From the NCBI GenBank assembly GCA_040514355.1, contig JBEVCF010000104.1:7840-71839 (forward strand): a stretch of DNA of 64,000 bases, in the 5' to 3' direction. Position 1 is the stretch's first letter. Each line of letters starts with the position of its first letter. Below the pieces are notes generated by a model. It searched no databases, was not told the origin of the DNA, and saw only the letters and a program-made list of their open reading frames with translations. This document shows positions 35,752-44,390 of this stretch, piece by piece. The position numbers and the translations under genes were made by a program. Source of the stretch: Opacimonas sp040514355 (GTDB lineage Bacteria > Pseudomonadota > Gammaproteobacteria > Enterobacterales > Alteromonadaceae).

Positions 35752-37875
35752 CTATAGAACAATTTTATGTTGGCTATGCCGTGAGACTTTTTGTACCTCT
35801 GGCATATTACGGATTTTACGCATGATATCCGCAAAATGAATTCGATTATGAGTGGTTAACTCCAAGTCGATGAAATAGACGTTACTTTCCTTTTCTTCGG
35901 TCTGCAAGTTGATAATACTAGAATCACACGACGCAATCGCGTTGGTCAGCGTCGCCAACGTGCCTTGGTGATTGAGTAGTTCGATGCGTACTGACACTTT
36001 AAAGTCACCCTGCACTTCGCTATCCCATTCCATTGGCAATACGCGTTGGGGTTCATCTTTGGCCAGCTTGCGAATATTGCTACAACCAATTTGGTGTATC
36101 ATCATCCCCTTCCCAGGATTTAAAATAGCCACTATCTCATCATCGGGAATAGGGTAACAGCACTTTGAATAATTGAGAACTAAGCCTTCGGTCCCCTTAA
36201 TCGCGACATTCGATTTTTTATCCGTTAGCGATTCATTATCATCCAAATCACTACTAAGACGTCTAGCCACGATGGCAGACAGTTCATTACCAAGCCCAAT
36301 AGCCTCTAGCAAAGAATCAAAACTGGTGTGTTTGGTTTCGGCTACCACACGCTCAATCTCAGCTTGCGGGATGTCTTCTAACTGCACGGCACCTAAGGCA
36401 TGACGCAGTAGTCTGGTTCCCATATTAAGCGCTTCATCTGATTGTTGACGACGCAAAAAGGTTCTCACGCGAGAACGGGCTCGCGCACTGACCACATAGT
36501 TAAGCCAACTGGCATTGGGTTTGGCCCGTGGGGAGGTAATAATCTCAACAGTTTGACCATTTTCTAACGGCTTAGACAAAGAATAAGATCGCTTATCAAC
36601 CCGCACTCCGACACAGCGATCCCCTACGTCTGAATGGACGGCATAGGCAAAATCAACCGCACAGGCACCAGTGGGTAATTCAACAATTCGCCCTTTCGGG
36701 GTAAACACATAAATTTCTTCTGGGAAGAGTTCAGATTTGACGTTTTCCTTAAATTCAAACGATGAACTGGCACTTTGTTGCAATTCCAGAATGGACTGCA
36801 TCCATTTGCGAGTTTGAATCTGAGAGCTATTATCGCGCTCTTCTGAAGTTTTATATAACCAGTGCGCAGCGACTCCTTTGTCCGCCATGATATCCATTTC
36901 TTTAGTGCGAATTTGGATTTCTACCGGGATCCCATGTGGTCCTTTTAAGGACGTGTGTAAAGACTGATAGCCATTGGTGCGCGGAATAGCGATGTAATCT
37001 TTGAAGCGGTTTTCAATGGGCTTGTACAAACTGTGCATAGAACCCAAAGCACGGTAACAGTCATCAACAGTGTCGAAAATGAGGCGAAATGCATAGATAT
37101 CCATGACATCGTTAAACAACATGACTTTGCTTCGCATCTTGCGATAGATGGAGTAAAGGTGTTTTTCACGTCCTTTCACTTCTGCATTAAGGCCATGCTC
37201 TTGTAAGCGTGATTTGATTTCTGCAAAAATGTTATCAATGAGTTCTTTGCGATTGCCTCGGGCTTGACGGACTGCGGATTTGAGCGCGCGATAACGCATG
37301 GGATACATGGCTTGAAAACCTAAGTTTTCTAGCTCATTCTTCATATCATGGATACCCAAACGATGTGCCAAGGGCGCATAAATCTCAAGCGTTTCAGCAG
37401 CGATACGGCGACGTTTATCCGGTCGTAAAGCGCCTAATGTACGCATATTATGGGTGCGGTCCGCGAGTTTAATTAAAATCACTCGAATGTCTTCCACCAT
37501 CGCCATCATCATTTTGCGAAAGTTTTCAACTTGAGCTTCTTCTTTGTTGGAAAATTTAATTTTGTCGAGTTTGCTGACCCCTTCCACTAGGTCAGCAACG
37601 GTATGGCCAAAATGGTCACACAAATCATCATAATCGAAGTGAGTATCTTCTATCACATCGTGCAGTATTGCTGCCATCAATGTTTCGTGATCAAATTGCA
37701 TGTCAGCCAAAATACCAGCCACTGCAACAGGATGGGTAATATAAGGATCGCCACTTGACCGCATCTGCCCTTCATGCGCATCCTGCGCCAAGACAAACGC
37801 ATTCTGCACCAACATAACCTTCTCGGGTGGCAGATACGCGGCTATTTTTTGTTTGAGACCTTCGAATAAATACAC
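35752..37875 (-). CDS. spoT: Bifunctional (p)ppGpp synthetase/hydrolase SpoT
   Basis: Stringent-response enzyme, 707 residues (702 in E. coli). HD hydrolase domain (about 20-180: HDVIEDTHFDYDDL, KLADRTHNMRTLG), synthetase domain (about 230-345: REKHLYSIYRKM, YQSLHTSLKGPHG), TGS domain (about 385-450: EEIYVFTPKGRIVELP) and a C-terminal ACT domain. The start GTG 37875 (MYLFEGLKQKI) aligns with E. coli MYLFESLNQL, which also uses a rare start. No good Shine-Dalgarno site precedes it. Instead the 3' arm of an 11-bp inverted repeat ends 3 nt before the GTG. A scaffold gap lies 24 bp upstream. Confidence 0.98.
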   Translation of the reverse strand: MYLFEGLKQKIAAYLPPEKVMLVQNAFVLAQDAHEGQMRSSGDPYITHPVAVAGILADMQFDHETLMAAILHDVIEDTHFDYDDLCDHFGHTVADLVEGVSKLDKIKFSNKEEAQVENFRKMMMAMVEDIRVILIKLADRTHNMRTLGALRPDKRRRIAAETLEIYAPLAHRLGIHDMKNELENLGFQAMYPMRYRALKSAVRQARGNRKELIDNIFAEIKSRLQEHGLNAEVKGREKHLYSIYRKMRSKVMLFNDVMDIYAFRLIFDTVDDCYRALGSMHSLYKPIENRFKDYIAIPRTNGYQSLHTSLKGPHGIPVEIQIRTKEMDIMADKGVAAHWLYKTSEERDNSSQIQTRKWMQSILELQQSASSSFEFKENVKSELFPEEIYVFTPKGRIVELPTGACAVDFAYAVHSDVGDRCVGVRVDKRSYSLSKPLENGQTVEIITSPRAKPNASWLNYVVSARARSRVRTFLRRQQSDEALNMGTRLLRHALGAVQLEDIPQAEIERVVAETKHTSFDSLLEAIGLGNELSAIVARRLSSDLDDNESLTDKKSNVAIKGTEGLVLNYSKCCYPIPDDEIVAILNPGKGMMIHQIGCSNIRKLAKDEPQRVLPMEWDSEVQGDFKVSVRIELLNHQGTLATLTNAIASCDSSIINLQTEEKESNVYFIDLELTTHNRIHFADIMRKIRNMPEVQKVSRHSQHKIVL

Positions 37876-37878
37876 AGG

Positions 37879-37943
37879 AGCATCACAAGATTATTACTGN
37901 NNNNNNNNNGTATTAAGAATACGTGAGAACGCCTTGTGATGCT
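37879..37943 (-). repeat. 11-bp inverted repeat flanking the scaffold gap before spoT
   Basis: AGCATCACAAG (37879-37889) and CTTGTGATGCT (37933-37943) are perfect complements. They flank a loop that contains the 10-N gap and a small dyad (37910-37922). In the spoT mRNA the arm next to the gene ends 3 nt before the GTG. Real RNA hairpin or assembly artefact, see findings. Confidence 0.6.
37900..37909. other. Scaffold gap (10 N)
   Basis: Ten Ns between rpoZ and spoT, inside the loop of the inverted repeat 37879-37943. Confidence 0.99.
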
Positions 37944-37959
37944 AGTGTTTGGCAGGAGA

Positions 37960-38229
37960 TTATTCAGATAACGCACTGGTTACGAAAGAGAATTCTTCAC
38001 TTTGTGCGCGTTGTTGTTCAGCTAATGCTTGCGCTTCTAATGTGTCGTAGTTCACTAAACCCTGTTCAATTTCACGCAATGCTGTCACAGTTGGTTTGTC
38101 ATTGCCCATATCGACCAATGGATCTTTGCCTTCTGTCGCAAGTTGACGAGCACGCTTAGCCGCTACTAGGACCAAATCAAAACGATTACCAATCTGTTCA
38201 ACAGCATCTTCAACGGTTACTCGAGCCAT
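37960..38229 (-). CDS. rpoZ: RNA polymerase omega subunit
   Basis: 89-residue omega, which binds beta-prime and helps assemble RNA polymerase; also part of one ppGpp site. MARVTVEDAVEQIGNRFDLVLVAAKRARQL and the KPTVTALREIEQGLV motif are diagnostic. GGAG precedes the ATG. It lies between gmk (77 bp upstream) and spoT, the classical gmk-rpoZ-spoT order. Confidence 0.98.
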   Translation of the reverse strand: MARVTVEDAVEQIGNRFDLVLVAAKRARQLATEGKDPLVDMGNDKPTVTALREIEQGLVNYDTLEAQALAEQQRAQSEEFSFVTSALSE

Positions 38230-38306
38230 AATGTTCTCCGCAAAATAGGATATTTTTTAAAAAAGGGCGCAGATTGTACACCAAACCAGCAAACAATGGT
38301 ATAGGG

Positions 38307-38957
38307 CTATGTTAAAAGATCTGTAATTAATTCACTGTGAGCATGCTGTACCGCCGTTTGTCGGTGGCGTTTTTCACTCACAATCGCATAAAAAGATTGT
38401 AGGGTCTGCGTAAAGTCATCATTGACTAGAACATAATCAAATTCGTGATAGTGCGACATCTCACTTTTTGCTTGGGTCATGCGCTTGCCAATCACCTCCG
38501 CTGAATCTTGTCCACGACCGGTCAAACGGCGCTCTAACTCAGCCACACTAGGCGGTAAAATAAAAATAGTATGCGCAGCAGGATACTGTATTTTGACTTG
38601 ACGCGCACCCTGCCAATCAATATCCAAAAACACATCGATACCTTGTTCTAGCGTATTTTCAATGGCTTTTCGCGACGTGCCGTAATAGTTGTCAAAAACT
38701 TTGGCGTGTTCAAAAAAATCCCCCTGCTCAATCATGACTTCAAACTCTGCATGCGTCACAAAGTGGTAATGCACTGCGTTTTCTTCACCTGGACGAGGTT
38801 GACGCGTAGTATGTGACACGGAAACTTGTAGCGGGTCGGAAGCAGTGCTGTATTGATCGAGTAAGGCCTTGATAAGCGAAGATTTGCCTGCGCCAGACGG
38901 AGCAGATACGACAAATAAATGACCGGAACGTGAGGTTTTAGCTACAGAATTTGTCAT
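38307..38957 (-). CDS. gmk: Guanylate kinase
   Basis: Phosphorylates GMP to GDP. 216 residues; P-loop VSAPSGAGKSSL at about 18-29, GMP-binding SHTTRQPRPGEENAVHYHFV and LDIDWQGARQVK. The C-terminal lid and YAIVSEKRHRQ region are intact. First gene of the gmk-rpoZ-spoT-ridA-trmH-recG-rsmJ series; it diverges from cyaY with 95 bp between starts. Confidence 0.98.
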   Translation of the reverse strand: MTNSVAKTSRSGHLFVVSAPSGAGKSSLIKALLDQYSTASDPLQVSVSHTTRQPRPGEENAVHYHFVTHAEFEVMIEQGDFFEHAKVFDNYYGTSRKAIENTLEQGIDVFLDIDWQGARQVKIQYPAAHTIFILPPSVAELERRLTGRGQDSAEVIGKRMTQAKSEMSHYHEFDYVLVNDDFTQTLQSFYAIVSEKRHRQTAVQHAHSELITDLLT

Positions 38958-39052
38958 AGAAAAAAGCGGACTTTGATTGGATTAAACACAGGTCAATGGT
39001 AGCATAACGCTAATTAAATGGGAGTACCATTTTCACCGTTAACGAGGTTTTT

Positions 39053-39400
39053 ATGCAATCACAACTGACTGATTCTCAATACCACGCTTTGATCGATAAC
39101 GCCTTTATTGCGATCGAGGAAGCTTTAGATGAATGTGAAGTCGATATCGATTTTGAAAGTGCCGAAGGGATCCTGACTCTGATCTTTGAAAATGGCACGC
39201 GCATTATTTTGAATAAACAAGAGCCTTTGCATCAATTGTGGGTGGCGACGAAATACAATGGTCATCACTTTAACTATGAAAACGGTCAGTGGATCGACGA
39301 GCGCGGTGCGGGTGAATTTTTAGCGTTTTTGAATGACGCTATTTCACGTCAGGCTGAACAACCCGTCACGTTGACTTTGGATTTGTCTATTGATGAGTGA
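39053..39400 (+). CDS. cyaY: CyaY, bacterial frataxin
   Basis: 115-residue iron-binding frataxin homologue that regulates IscS-driven Fe-S assembly. The acidic helix is IEEALDECEVDIDFESAEG; the beta-sheet part contains GTRIILNKQEPLHQLWVATKYNGHHF. The C-terminus is about 9 residues longer than E. coli CyaY (106). The end overlaps the esterase start by 8 bp. In E. coli cyaY lies between cyaA and lptM; here cyaA is absent and the hem genes follow after the esterase. Confidence 0.95.
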   Translation: MQSQLTDSQYHALIDNAFIAIEEALDECEVDIDFESAEGILTLIFENGTRIILNKQEPLHQLWVATKYNGHHFNYENGQWIDERGAGEFLAFLNDAISRQAEQPVTLTLDLSIDE

Positions 39401-40061
39401 ATTACTACCTAGCGTCATCGTTGACGCACCTAGCACACACCAGGCCACTGTCATTTGGTTACACGGACTGGGCGATTCTGGGAATGGATTTGCTCCGATT
39501 GTGCCCGCGTTAAATATTCCCGATACACTGGGCATCAAATTTATCTTCCCGCATGCGCCAGTACGCCCCGTGACCGTCAATAATGGCATGGCGATGCGTG
39601 CATGGTATGACATCAAGAGTATGAATTTTAATGACCGCGCCGATTTGGTCGGGGTCAAAGAGTCTGCCGCGCAAGTGAATGCTTTGATTGAAGCTGAAAT
39701 TGCCAGTGGCATTCCCGCCAGTAAGATTGTCCTAGCCGGTTTTTCTCAAGGTGGTGTGATTAGTTACTATTTGGGTTGTCGTTTTCCGCAAACCTTAGCT
39801 GGCATTTTGACCCTATCGACCTATATGGCAGACGGTGAATCCTTAGGTGATGAACGCAGTGAGGCGTCTTTGTCGACCCCTATCTTTGCTGCGCACGGTC
39901 GTTTTGACGATGTGGTACCCGTCGCAATGGGTAAGGCCGCCTTCACCCAAGTTGAAGCGCTTGGTTATCAAGCTCAGTGGCAAGAATATCCGATGCAACA
40001 CAACGTCTGCCCAGAACAAATTGGACATATCAGTGCTTGGTTACAAGCCAGATTAGCGTAA
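39393..40061 (+). CDS. Carboxylesterase/phospholipase-type alpha/beta hydrolase
   Basis: 222 residues from ATG 39393 (MSELLPSVIVDAP), overlapping cyaY by 8 bp. Family signatures: VIWLHGLGDSGNGF (oxyanion loop), FPHAPVRPVT, MRAWYDI, catalytic S118 in LAGFSQGGVISY, Asp in GRFDDVVPVAMG, and His near the C-terminus (MQHNVCPEQI). The last departs from the usual SHxV/HSV-type loop but keeps a histidine at the right place. It matches the bacterial acyl-protein-thioesterase-like carboxylesterase group; substrate unknown. hemC begins 4 bp later. Confidence 0.9.
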   Translation: MSELLPSVIVDAPSTHQATVIWLHGLGDSGNGFAPIVPALNIPDTLGIKFIFPHAPVRPVTVNNGMAMRAWYDIKSMNFNDRADLVGVKESAAQVNALIEAEIASGIPASKIVLAGFSQGGVISYYLGCRFPQTLAGILTLSTYMADGESLGDERSEASLSTPIFAAHGRFDDVVPVAMGKAAFTQVEALGYQAQWQEYPMQHNVCPEQIGHISAWLQARLA

Positions 40062-40065
40062 ACAT

Positions 40066-41103
40066 ATGATACAACCAGCACTTCAGACATCGTTAACGAC
40101 GATCAACATCGCCACTCGCAAAAGTCCGCTTGCTTTATGGCAGGCTTATTATGTACAAGCGGAATTAATCAAACACTTCCCTACTTTGACCGTTAACCTT
40201 GTGCCCATGAGCACCAAAGGCGACCGTATCTTGGATACCCCACTGGCCAAAGTCGGTGGCAAAGGTCTGTTTATTAAAGAGCTTGAAGTGGCCATGCAAG
40301 AAGGTCGTGCAGATATTGCCGTTCACTCCATGAAAGACGTACCTGTGGAATTTCCTGAAGGTTTTGGTTTGCATGCTATCTGTCCGCGCGAAAATCCCTA
40401 TGATGCATTTGTATCAAACACCTACCAGACCTTTGCCGAATTGCCTGAGGGTGCGGTTGTTGGAACAAGTTCTTTGCGTCGCCAAGCGCAGTTACGCGCC
40501 CAACGCCCAGATTTGGAGATCAAAGACTTACGTGGCAATGTCAATACTCGCCTAGCCAAACTCGATGCGGGCGAATACGATGCTATTATCTTAGCTTGTG
40601 CCGGCTTATTGCGTTTGGATATGGCTGATCGGATCACAAGTACGATTGATGCCCAAACCTCACTACCCGCTGTTGGGCAAGGCGCAGTGGGCATTGAATG
40701 TCGCAACGACAACCCCGAATTAATCCGTGTGCTGCAAGCATTAGTATGCCCCATCACAAGTATCAGGGTGCGTGCAGAACGCGCGATGAATGCGACACTT
40801 GAAGGTGGGTGCCAGGTACCGATTGGTTCATTTGCCACATTGACCGGCTCACGCTTACATCTCAAGGGTTTAGTGGCCACGGTAGATGGAAGTCGCGTCC
40901 TAAGTGCTGAACAAAGCATTGATCTTGGACTCGAGGAACACAAACTGCAAAAATTAACCTTAGTTGGAAAGCCCAAGAGCGAAGATCATATTGCCAAGTT
41001 AGCGCATGCCAGCGAACTCGCTGAACAACTTGGTGAAGAAATTGCGCGTACCTTGTTAGACCAAGGTGCCGGTGAGATTTTAGCCAACGTAGCAATCGTG
41101 TAA
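40066..41103 (+). CDS. hemC: Porphobilinogen deaminase
   Basis: Hydroxymethylbilane synthase of heme biosynthesis. 345 residues, longer than E. coli HemC (313). The dipyrromethane cofactor cysteine is C249 in LEGGCQVPIGS. IATRKSPLALWQA, TKGDRILDTPLAKVGGKGLF, HSMKDVP, GTSSLRRQAQL and DLRGNVNTRL are conserved. After VATVDGSRV in domain 3 there are about 29 extra residues before GEEIARTLLDQGAGEIL. First of hemC-hemD-hemX-hemY. Confidence 0.97.
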   Translation: MIQPALQTSLTTINIATRKSPLALWQAYYVQAELIKHFPTLTVNLVPMSTKGDRILDTPLAKVGGKGLFIKELEVAMQEGRADIAVHSMKDVPVEFPEGFGLHAICPRENPYDAFVSNTYQTFAELPEGAVVGTSSLRRQAQLRAQRPDLEIKDLRGNVNTRLAKLDAGEYDAIILACAGLLRLDMADRITSTIDAQTSLPAVGQGAVGIECRNDNPELIRVLQALVCPITSIRVRAERAMNATLEGGCQVPIGSFATLTGSRLHLKGLVATVDGSRVLSAEQSIDLGLEEHKLQKLTLVGKPKSEDHIAKLAHASELAEQLGEEIARTLLDQGAGEILANVAIV

Positions 41104-41117
41104 ATACAAGGAAGACC

Positions 41118-41858
41118 ATGACGTGTATTGTCGTTCGTCCTGCACATAAGATCCATGCTAGCCAACGAGCCTTTGCGCACGCTGGCTTGGCTTGTGTAGG
41201 AGTGGCCGTGCAAATGTTACTGCCCAAAGACGATATTCCCCACCTCGTGGCACAAGCGCAGCTAGTAAAAGCCCAACACATTATCTTTACGTCACAACGT
41301 GCAGCATGTTTGAGCCTACCCTTCATCGGTAATTTGTCCAGTCGTACCTATTGTTATGCCGTGGGTGCATCGACCTTTGAGACTTTAGCCCAATGGACAA
41401 GTCAACACCCCTTTTGGTGTAATAATCATCAAATTATGCTCCCCAGTGCTGGTCAATATCACAGTGAGGGTTTGCTGGCATTGCCACGTTTACATAAAGT
41501 AAACGGTGAAGACGTCGTTATTATAAAAGGTGACAATGGTCGCCCATTGTTATCCGAAACACTCACCGCGCGCGGTGCAACGGTGCGAGAATGCGCAGTG
41601 TACAGCAGAGAAAATTTAGCCACTGCCGAGTCTACACATACTTGGACAATGGATGCTATAAACACTATTGTTATCACCAGTAATGAGCAAATTGAACAAG
41701 CTTTTCGGATTTTTCCTGAAGTTTGGTTGCGTGGTCTACAATGGGTAGTAGTGAGTGAAAGAGCGGCTCAACATCTACGTGCTTTGAGCCTTACGCGTAT
41801 CCATATAGCAACAGGCGCGAGTGATACCGCGCTGATTCAGACAGTCAAAAATATATAA
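41118..41858 (+). CDS. hemD: Uroporphyrinogen-III synthase
   Basis: 246 residues, two-domain HemD fold closing the tetrapyrrole ring. Sequence is poorly conserved in this family, but VVRPAHKIHASQRAF, IIFTSQRAACLSL, CYAVGASTFETL, VVIIKGDNGRPLLSETLTARGA and ITSNEQIEQAF match. Position between hemC and hemX is decisive. AAGGAAG lies before the ATG; 14 bp follow hemC and 11 bp precede hemX. Confidence 0.93.
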   Translation: MTCIVVRPAHKIHASQRAFAHAGLACVGVAVQMLLPKDDIPHLVAQAQLVKAQHIIFTSQRAACLSLPFIGNLSSRTYCYAVGASTFETLAQWTSQHPFWCNNHQIMLPSAGQYHSEGLLALPRLHKVNGEDVVIIKGDNGRPLLSETLTARGATVRECAVYSRENLATAESTHTWTMDAINTIVITSNEQIEQAFRIFPEVWLRGLQWVVVSERAAQHLRALSLTRIHIATGASDTALIQTVKNI

Positions 41859-41869
41859 CGGAGTAAAGC

Positions 41870-43159
41870 ATGGCAGCAGATGCAAAAGGACCCGCGGACC
41901 AACCAGAACATGATGCGCAAACATCATCTGCCGACACGTCCGCTGAATCATCCCCCACCAGCACAGAAAAAGTGATCAACCCAGAATCCGAAGTCGATAC
42001 TACTGCGCCATCAACTCAAGCTAAAACACAAACCGAAGAGCGTGTGGAAGATCGTGAAATTCAGGTGCAAGCGTCTAACAACCAAAGCCACAAAAGTATT
42101 TGGATTTTCGTAGCTATTAATTTCATTATGGCTGTGGGGTTAGTTGTTGGTGCATACTGGTATTGGCTCAATTTCATCAATACTGAACGCGTTGACCCCA
42201 AGGTGGAAAACCTGGAGCATCAATACTCGCGACTCGAAAATACCGTTCGCAGCTTAAACTCAGCATTGGCACAAGCCAACACCAAGATCGATGCACAAAA
42301 CCAAGCTCTCTCTATTTTAGCCGAAACTGATAACCAAACTGCCGAAAGTGTTGCGACGTTAGCACAGCAAGTACAACTTAACCAGTTGACGGGCGAAGGT
42401 TTATCCAAACGCATCGCGGATGTTGCGGGTCGCCGTCCGACTGACTGGCTACTAGCGGAAGCGGATTATTTGGTGAAGCTAGCGGGCAAAAAACTCTTTT
42501 TAGAAGAAGATGTAAAATCTGCCATCATGTTGCTCAAATCAGCAGATATGCGTATTGCAGACCTGTCTGACCCGTCTTTATTACCGGTTCGCGCCTTAAT
42601 CGCCAAAGACATCCAAAGCTTACAACAAGTCAACGATGTAGCCACCACCACGATTGCATTGTCAGTTTCTGCACTGATTGCGCAAGTGGATGAATTGCCA
42701 TTGGATACATTAAAATTGCCAGACCCGGTCGCACCAGAAGCTCAGACAACGGTTAGCGCAGATGTGAGTAACTGGCGTGCCAACCTCAAAGCGAGTTGGG
42801 ATGCGATTGTCAAAGACTTTGTTTCGGTCGAAAAGCGCCGCGCAGAAGTACAACCGTTTATGTCAACCAAGCAACAATGGCTTGCGCGTGAACAGTTAAA
42901 ATTCGCTCTATTAAATGCACAAAATGCGATACTACAAAACGAAGCAGCGTTGTTTGTCCAATCTTTGCAAGCTAGTCTGGATACGGTCATCACACATTAC
43001 GATGTAAACAATCAGGGCGTTAAAGCGTACATGAAAAGTATCCAAGATTTGATTAATACCGATACCAAGCAAGTCTTGCCACCGCAACTGGATTCGCAAC
43101 AACCTCTAACAGAAATCATTGACCAACGGATCCAAACACTGTTTGCTGGAGGTCGTTAA
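41870..43159 (+). CDS. hemX: HemX family membrane protein
   Basis: 429 residues: a 75-residue acidic, Ser/Thr/Pro/Glu-rich cytoplasmic N-terminus, one TM helix (about 78-103, IWIFVAINFIMAVGLVVGAY), a coiled coil (about 110-170, LEHQYSRLENTVRSLNSAL) and a periplasmic HemX domain (RRPTDWLLAEADYLVKLAGKKL). Often labelled uroporphyrinogen-III C-methyltransferase, but it has no SAM methylase domain; the role in heme supply is unproven. GGAG precedes the ATG. One base separates it from hemY. Confidence 0.93.
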   Translation: MAADAKGPADQPEHDAQTSSADTSAESSPTSTEKVINPESEVDTTAPSTQAKTQTEERVEDREIQVQASNNQSHKSIWIFVAINFIMAVGLVVGAYWYWLNFINTERVDPKVENLEHQYSRLENTVRSLNSALAQANTKIDAQNQALSILAETDNQTAESVATLAQQVQLNQLTGEGLSKRIADVAGRRPTDWLLAEADYLVKLAGKKLFLEEDVKSAIMLLKSADMRIADLSDPSLLPVRALIAKDIQSLQQVNDVATTTIALSVSALIAQVDELPLDTLKLPDPVAPEAQTTVSADVSNWRANLKASWDAIVKDFVSVEKRRAEVQPFMSTKQQWLAREQLKFALLNAQNAILQNEAALFVQSLQASLDTVITHYDVNNQGVKAYMKSIQDLINTDTKQVLPPQLDSQQPLTEIIDQRIQTLFAGGR

Positions 43160-43160
43160 G

Positions 43161-44321
43161 ATGATCAGAATTATTTTGTTACTGGCCTTTTTGTTAATTG
43201 GTTTGATTGTCGGTCCCAATTTGGTCGGTGAAAAAGGCTACGTACTAATTGCACTCAAAGACACGACCATTGAGATGAGTGTGATCAGTTTAGGGATCAT
43301 GGTGTTCTTTGCTGTGATTGGCTTTCTGATCCTAGAGTGGGCGATTAAGCGTGTTATCGCGATTATTACAGGCTCAAAACACTGGTTGGGTAGCTGGGGC
43401 GAACGTCGTCGTCAAAAACAATTCACCATCGGTATGCAAGCCATGGCGGAAGGTGATTTACTACGTGCTCAAAAAGCGTTAACCAAGGTCAAAAATGCCG
43501 ATTTTGATGGTTTAAACTTATTGGCCTCAGCAGATATCGAAGCCAAGCTTGGCAACGAAACTAAGGCGCTGGCTTATTGGGATCAGGCGGCTCACGTTCC
43601 TGGTAGTGCCCTAGCGGCAAAACTCAATATGGCCCGCCATGCAATTACTCAAGGTCGTGGCGATGAAGCCGTCAATATCATTGAACGGTTAACTGTACAA
43701 GATAAACAAAAACCGCATGTTATCGAAATCTGGGCTGGTGCACTGGCCGCATCTGGACAATGGCATGAATTACATAAGCGTCTTGATCATTGGAAAAAAG
43801 CTTTAGGTGACCGCTATGAACACTGGTTAGGCATGGCTGCTCAAGGTGACTTTGCTGAAATCGCGCAAAAAGACGGAGCCAATGAGCTCATGTCTGAATG
43901 GCAGAAGCTATCTCGTAGCCAAAAGAAAAATGTCGCAGAACAAAAAGCGTTTATCCTGCAATTATTCGAACAAAATATGCACGAAGAAGCACAAAAACAT
44001 TTAATTGCTGCACAAAAATCTGGCCCCCATTTAGACTTGCTGCCATTGTTCAAGCAACTCGTTCTAGACCAGCCCATTGCATCGGTCAAGATCCTTGAAA
44101 AATGGATTAAAAAAGACCAAAGCAACCCTCAACTCTATTCCGCTTTAGCCCATGTCGCTTTCCACTCCGGTGATGTCGAGTTGGCTGAAAAAGCCTTAAA
44201 CTCAGCCCTCGAACATGGTCAGTGCCAAGACGACATCTTGTTATTGGCTGAAATCAAAGCGGGTCAGGAACAAGCTGAAGAAGCATTGAAATTATACAAG
44301 CAAGGGGTCAATGTCGGGTAA
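43161..44321 (+). CDS. hemY: HemY family TPR protein
   Basis: 386 residues from ATG 43161 (MIRIILLLAFLLIGLIVGPN). Two TM helices (about 2-20 and 40-62) precede a helical tetratricopeptide-like domain (AMAEGDLLRAQKALTKVKNA, LLASADIEAKLGNETKALAYW, LYSALAHVAFHSGDVELAEKAL). This is the enterobacterial-type HemY of the hemCDXY operon, unrelated to the Bacillus protoporphyrinogen oxidase of that name. It starts 1 bp after hemX and has GGAGG in the hemX end as ribosome site. Confidence 0.93.
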   Translation: MIRIILLLAFLLIGLIVGPNLVGEKGYVLIALKDTTIEMSVISLGIMVFFAVIGFLILEWAIKRVIAIITGSKHWLGSWGERRRQKQFTIGMQAMAEGDLLRAQKALTKVKNADFDGLNLLASADIEAKLGNETKALAYWDQAAHVPGSALAAKLNMARHAITQGRGDEAVNIIERLTVQDKQKPHVIEIWAGALAASGQWHELHKRLDHWKKALGDRYEHWLGMAAQGDFAEIAQKDGANELMSEWQKLSRSQKKNVAEQKAFILQLFEQNMHEEAQKHLIAAQKSGPHLDLLPLFKQLVLDQPIASVKILEKWIKKDQSNPQLYSALAHVAFHSGDVELAEKALNSALEHGQCQDDILLLAEIKAGQEQAEEALKLYKQGVNVG

Positions 44322-44390
44322 AAAGTACCTTATGAGGATGGGACAACATCGATAAATAAGTTATATTCAGATTTTATCATTGATGTAATT

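Noticed and set aside
40422..40976. 184-codon frame opposite hemC
   Set aside because: Fully antisense to a conserved gene; arginine/serine/proline-rich shadow with no recognisable domain.
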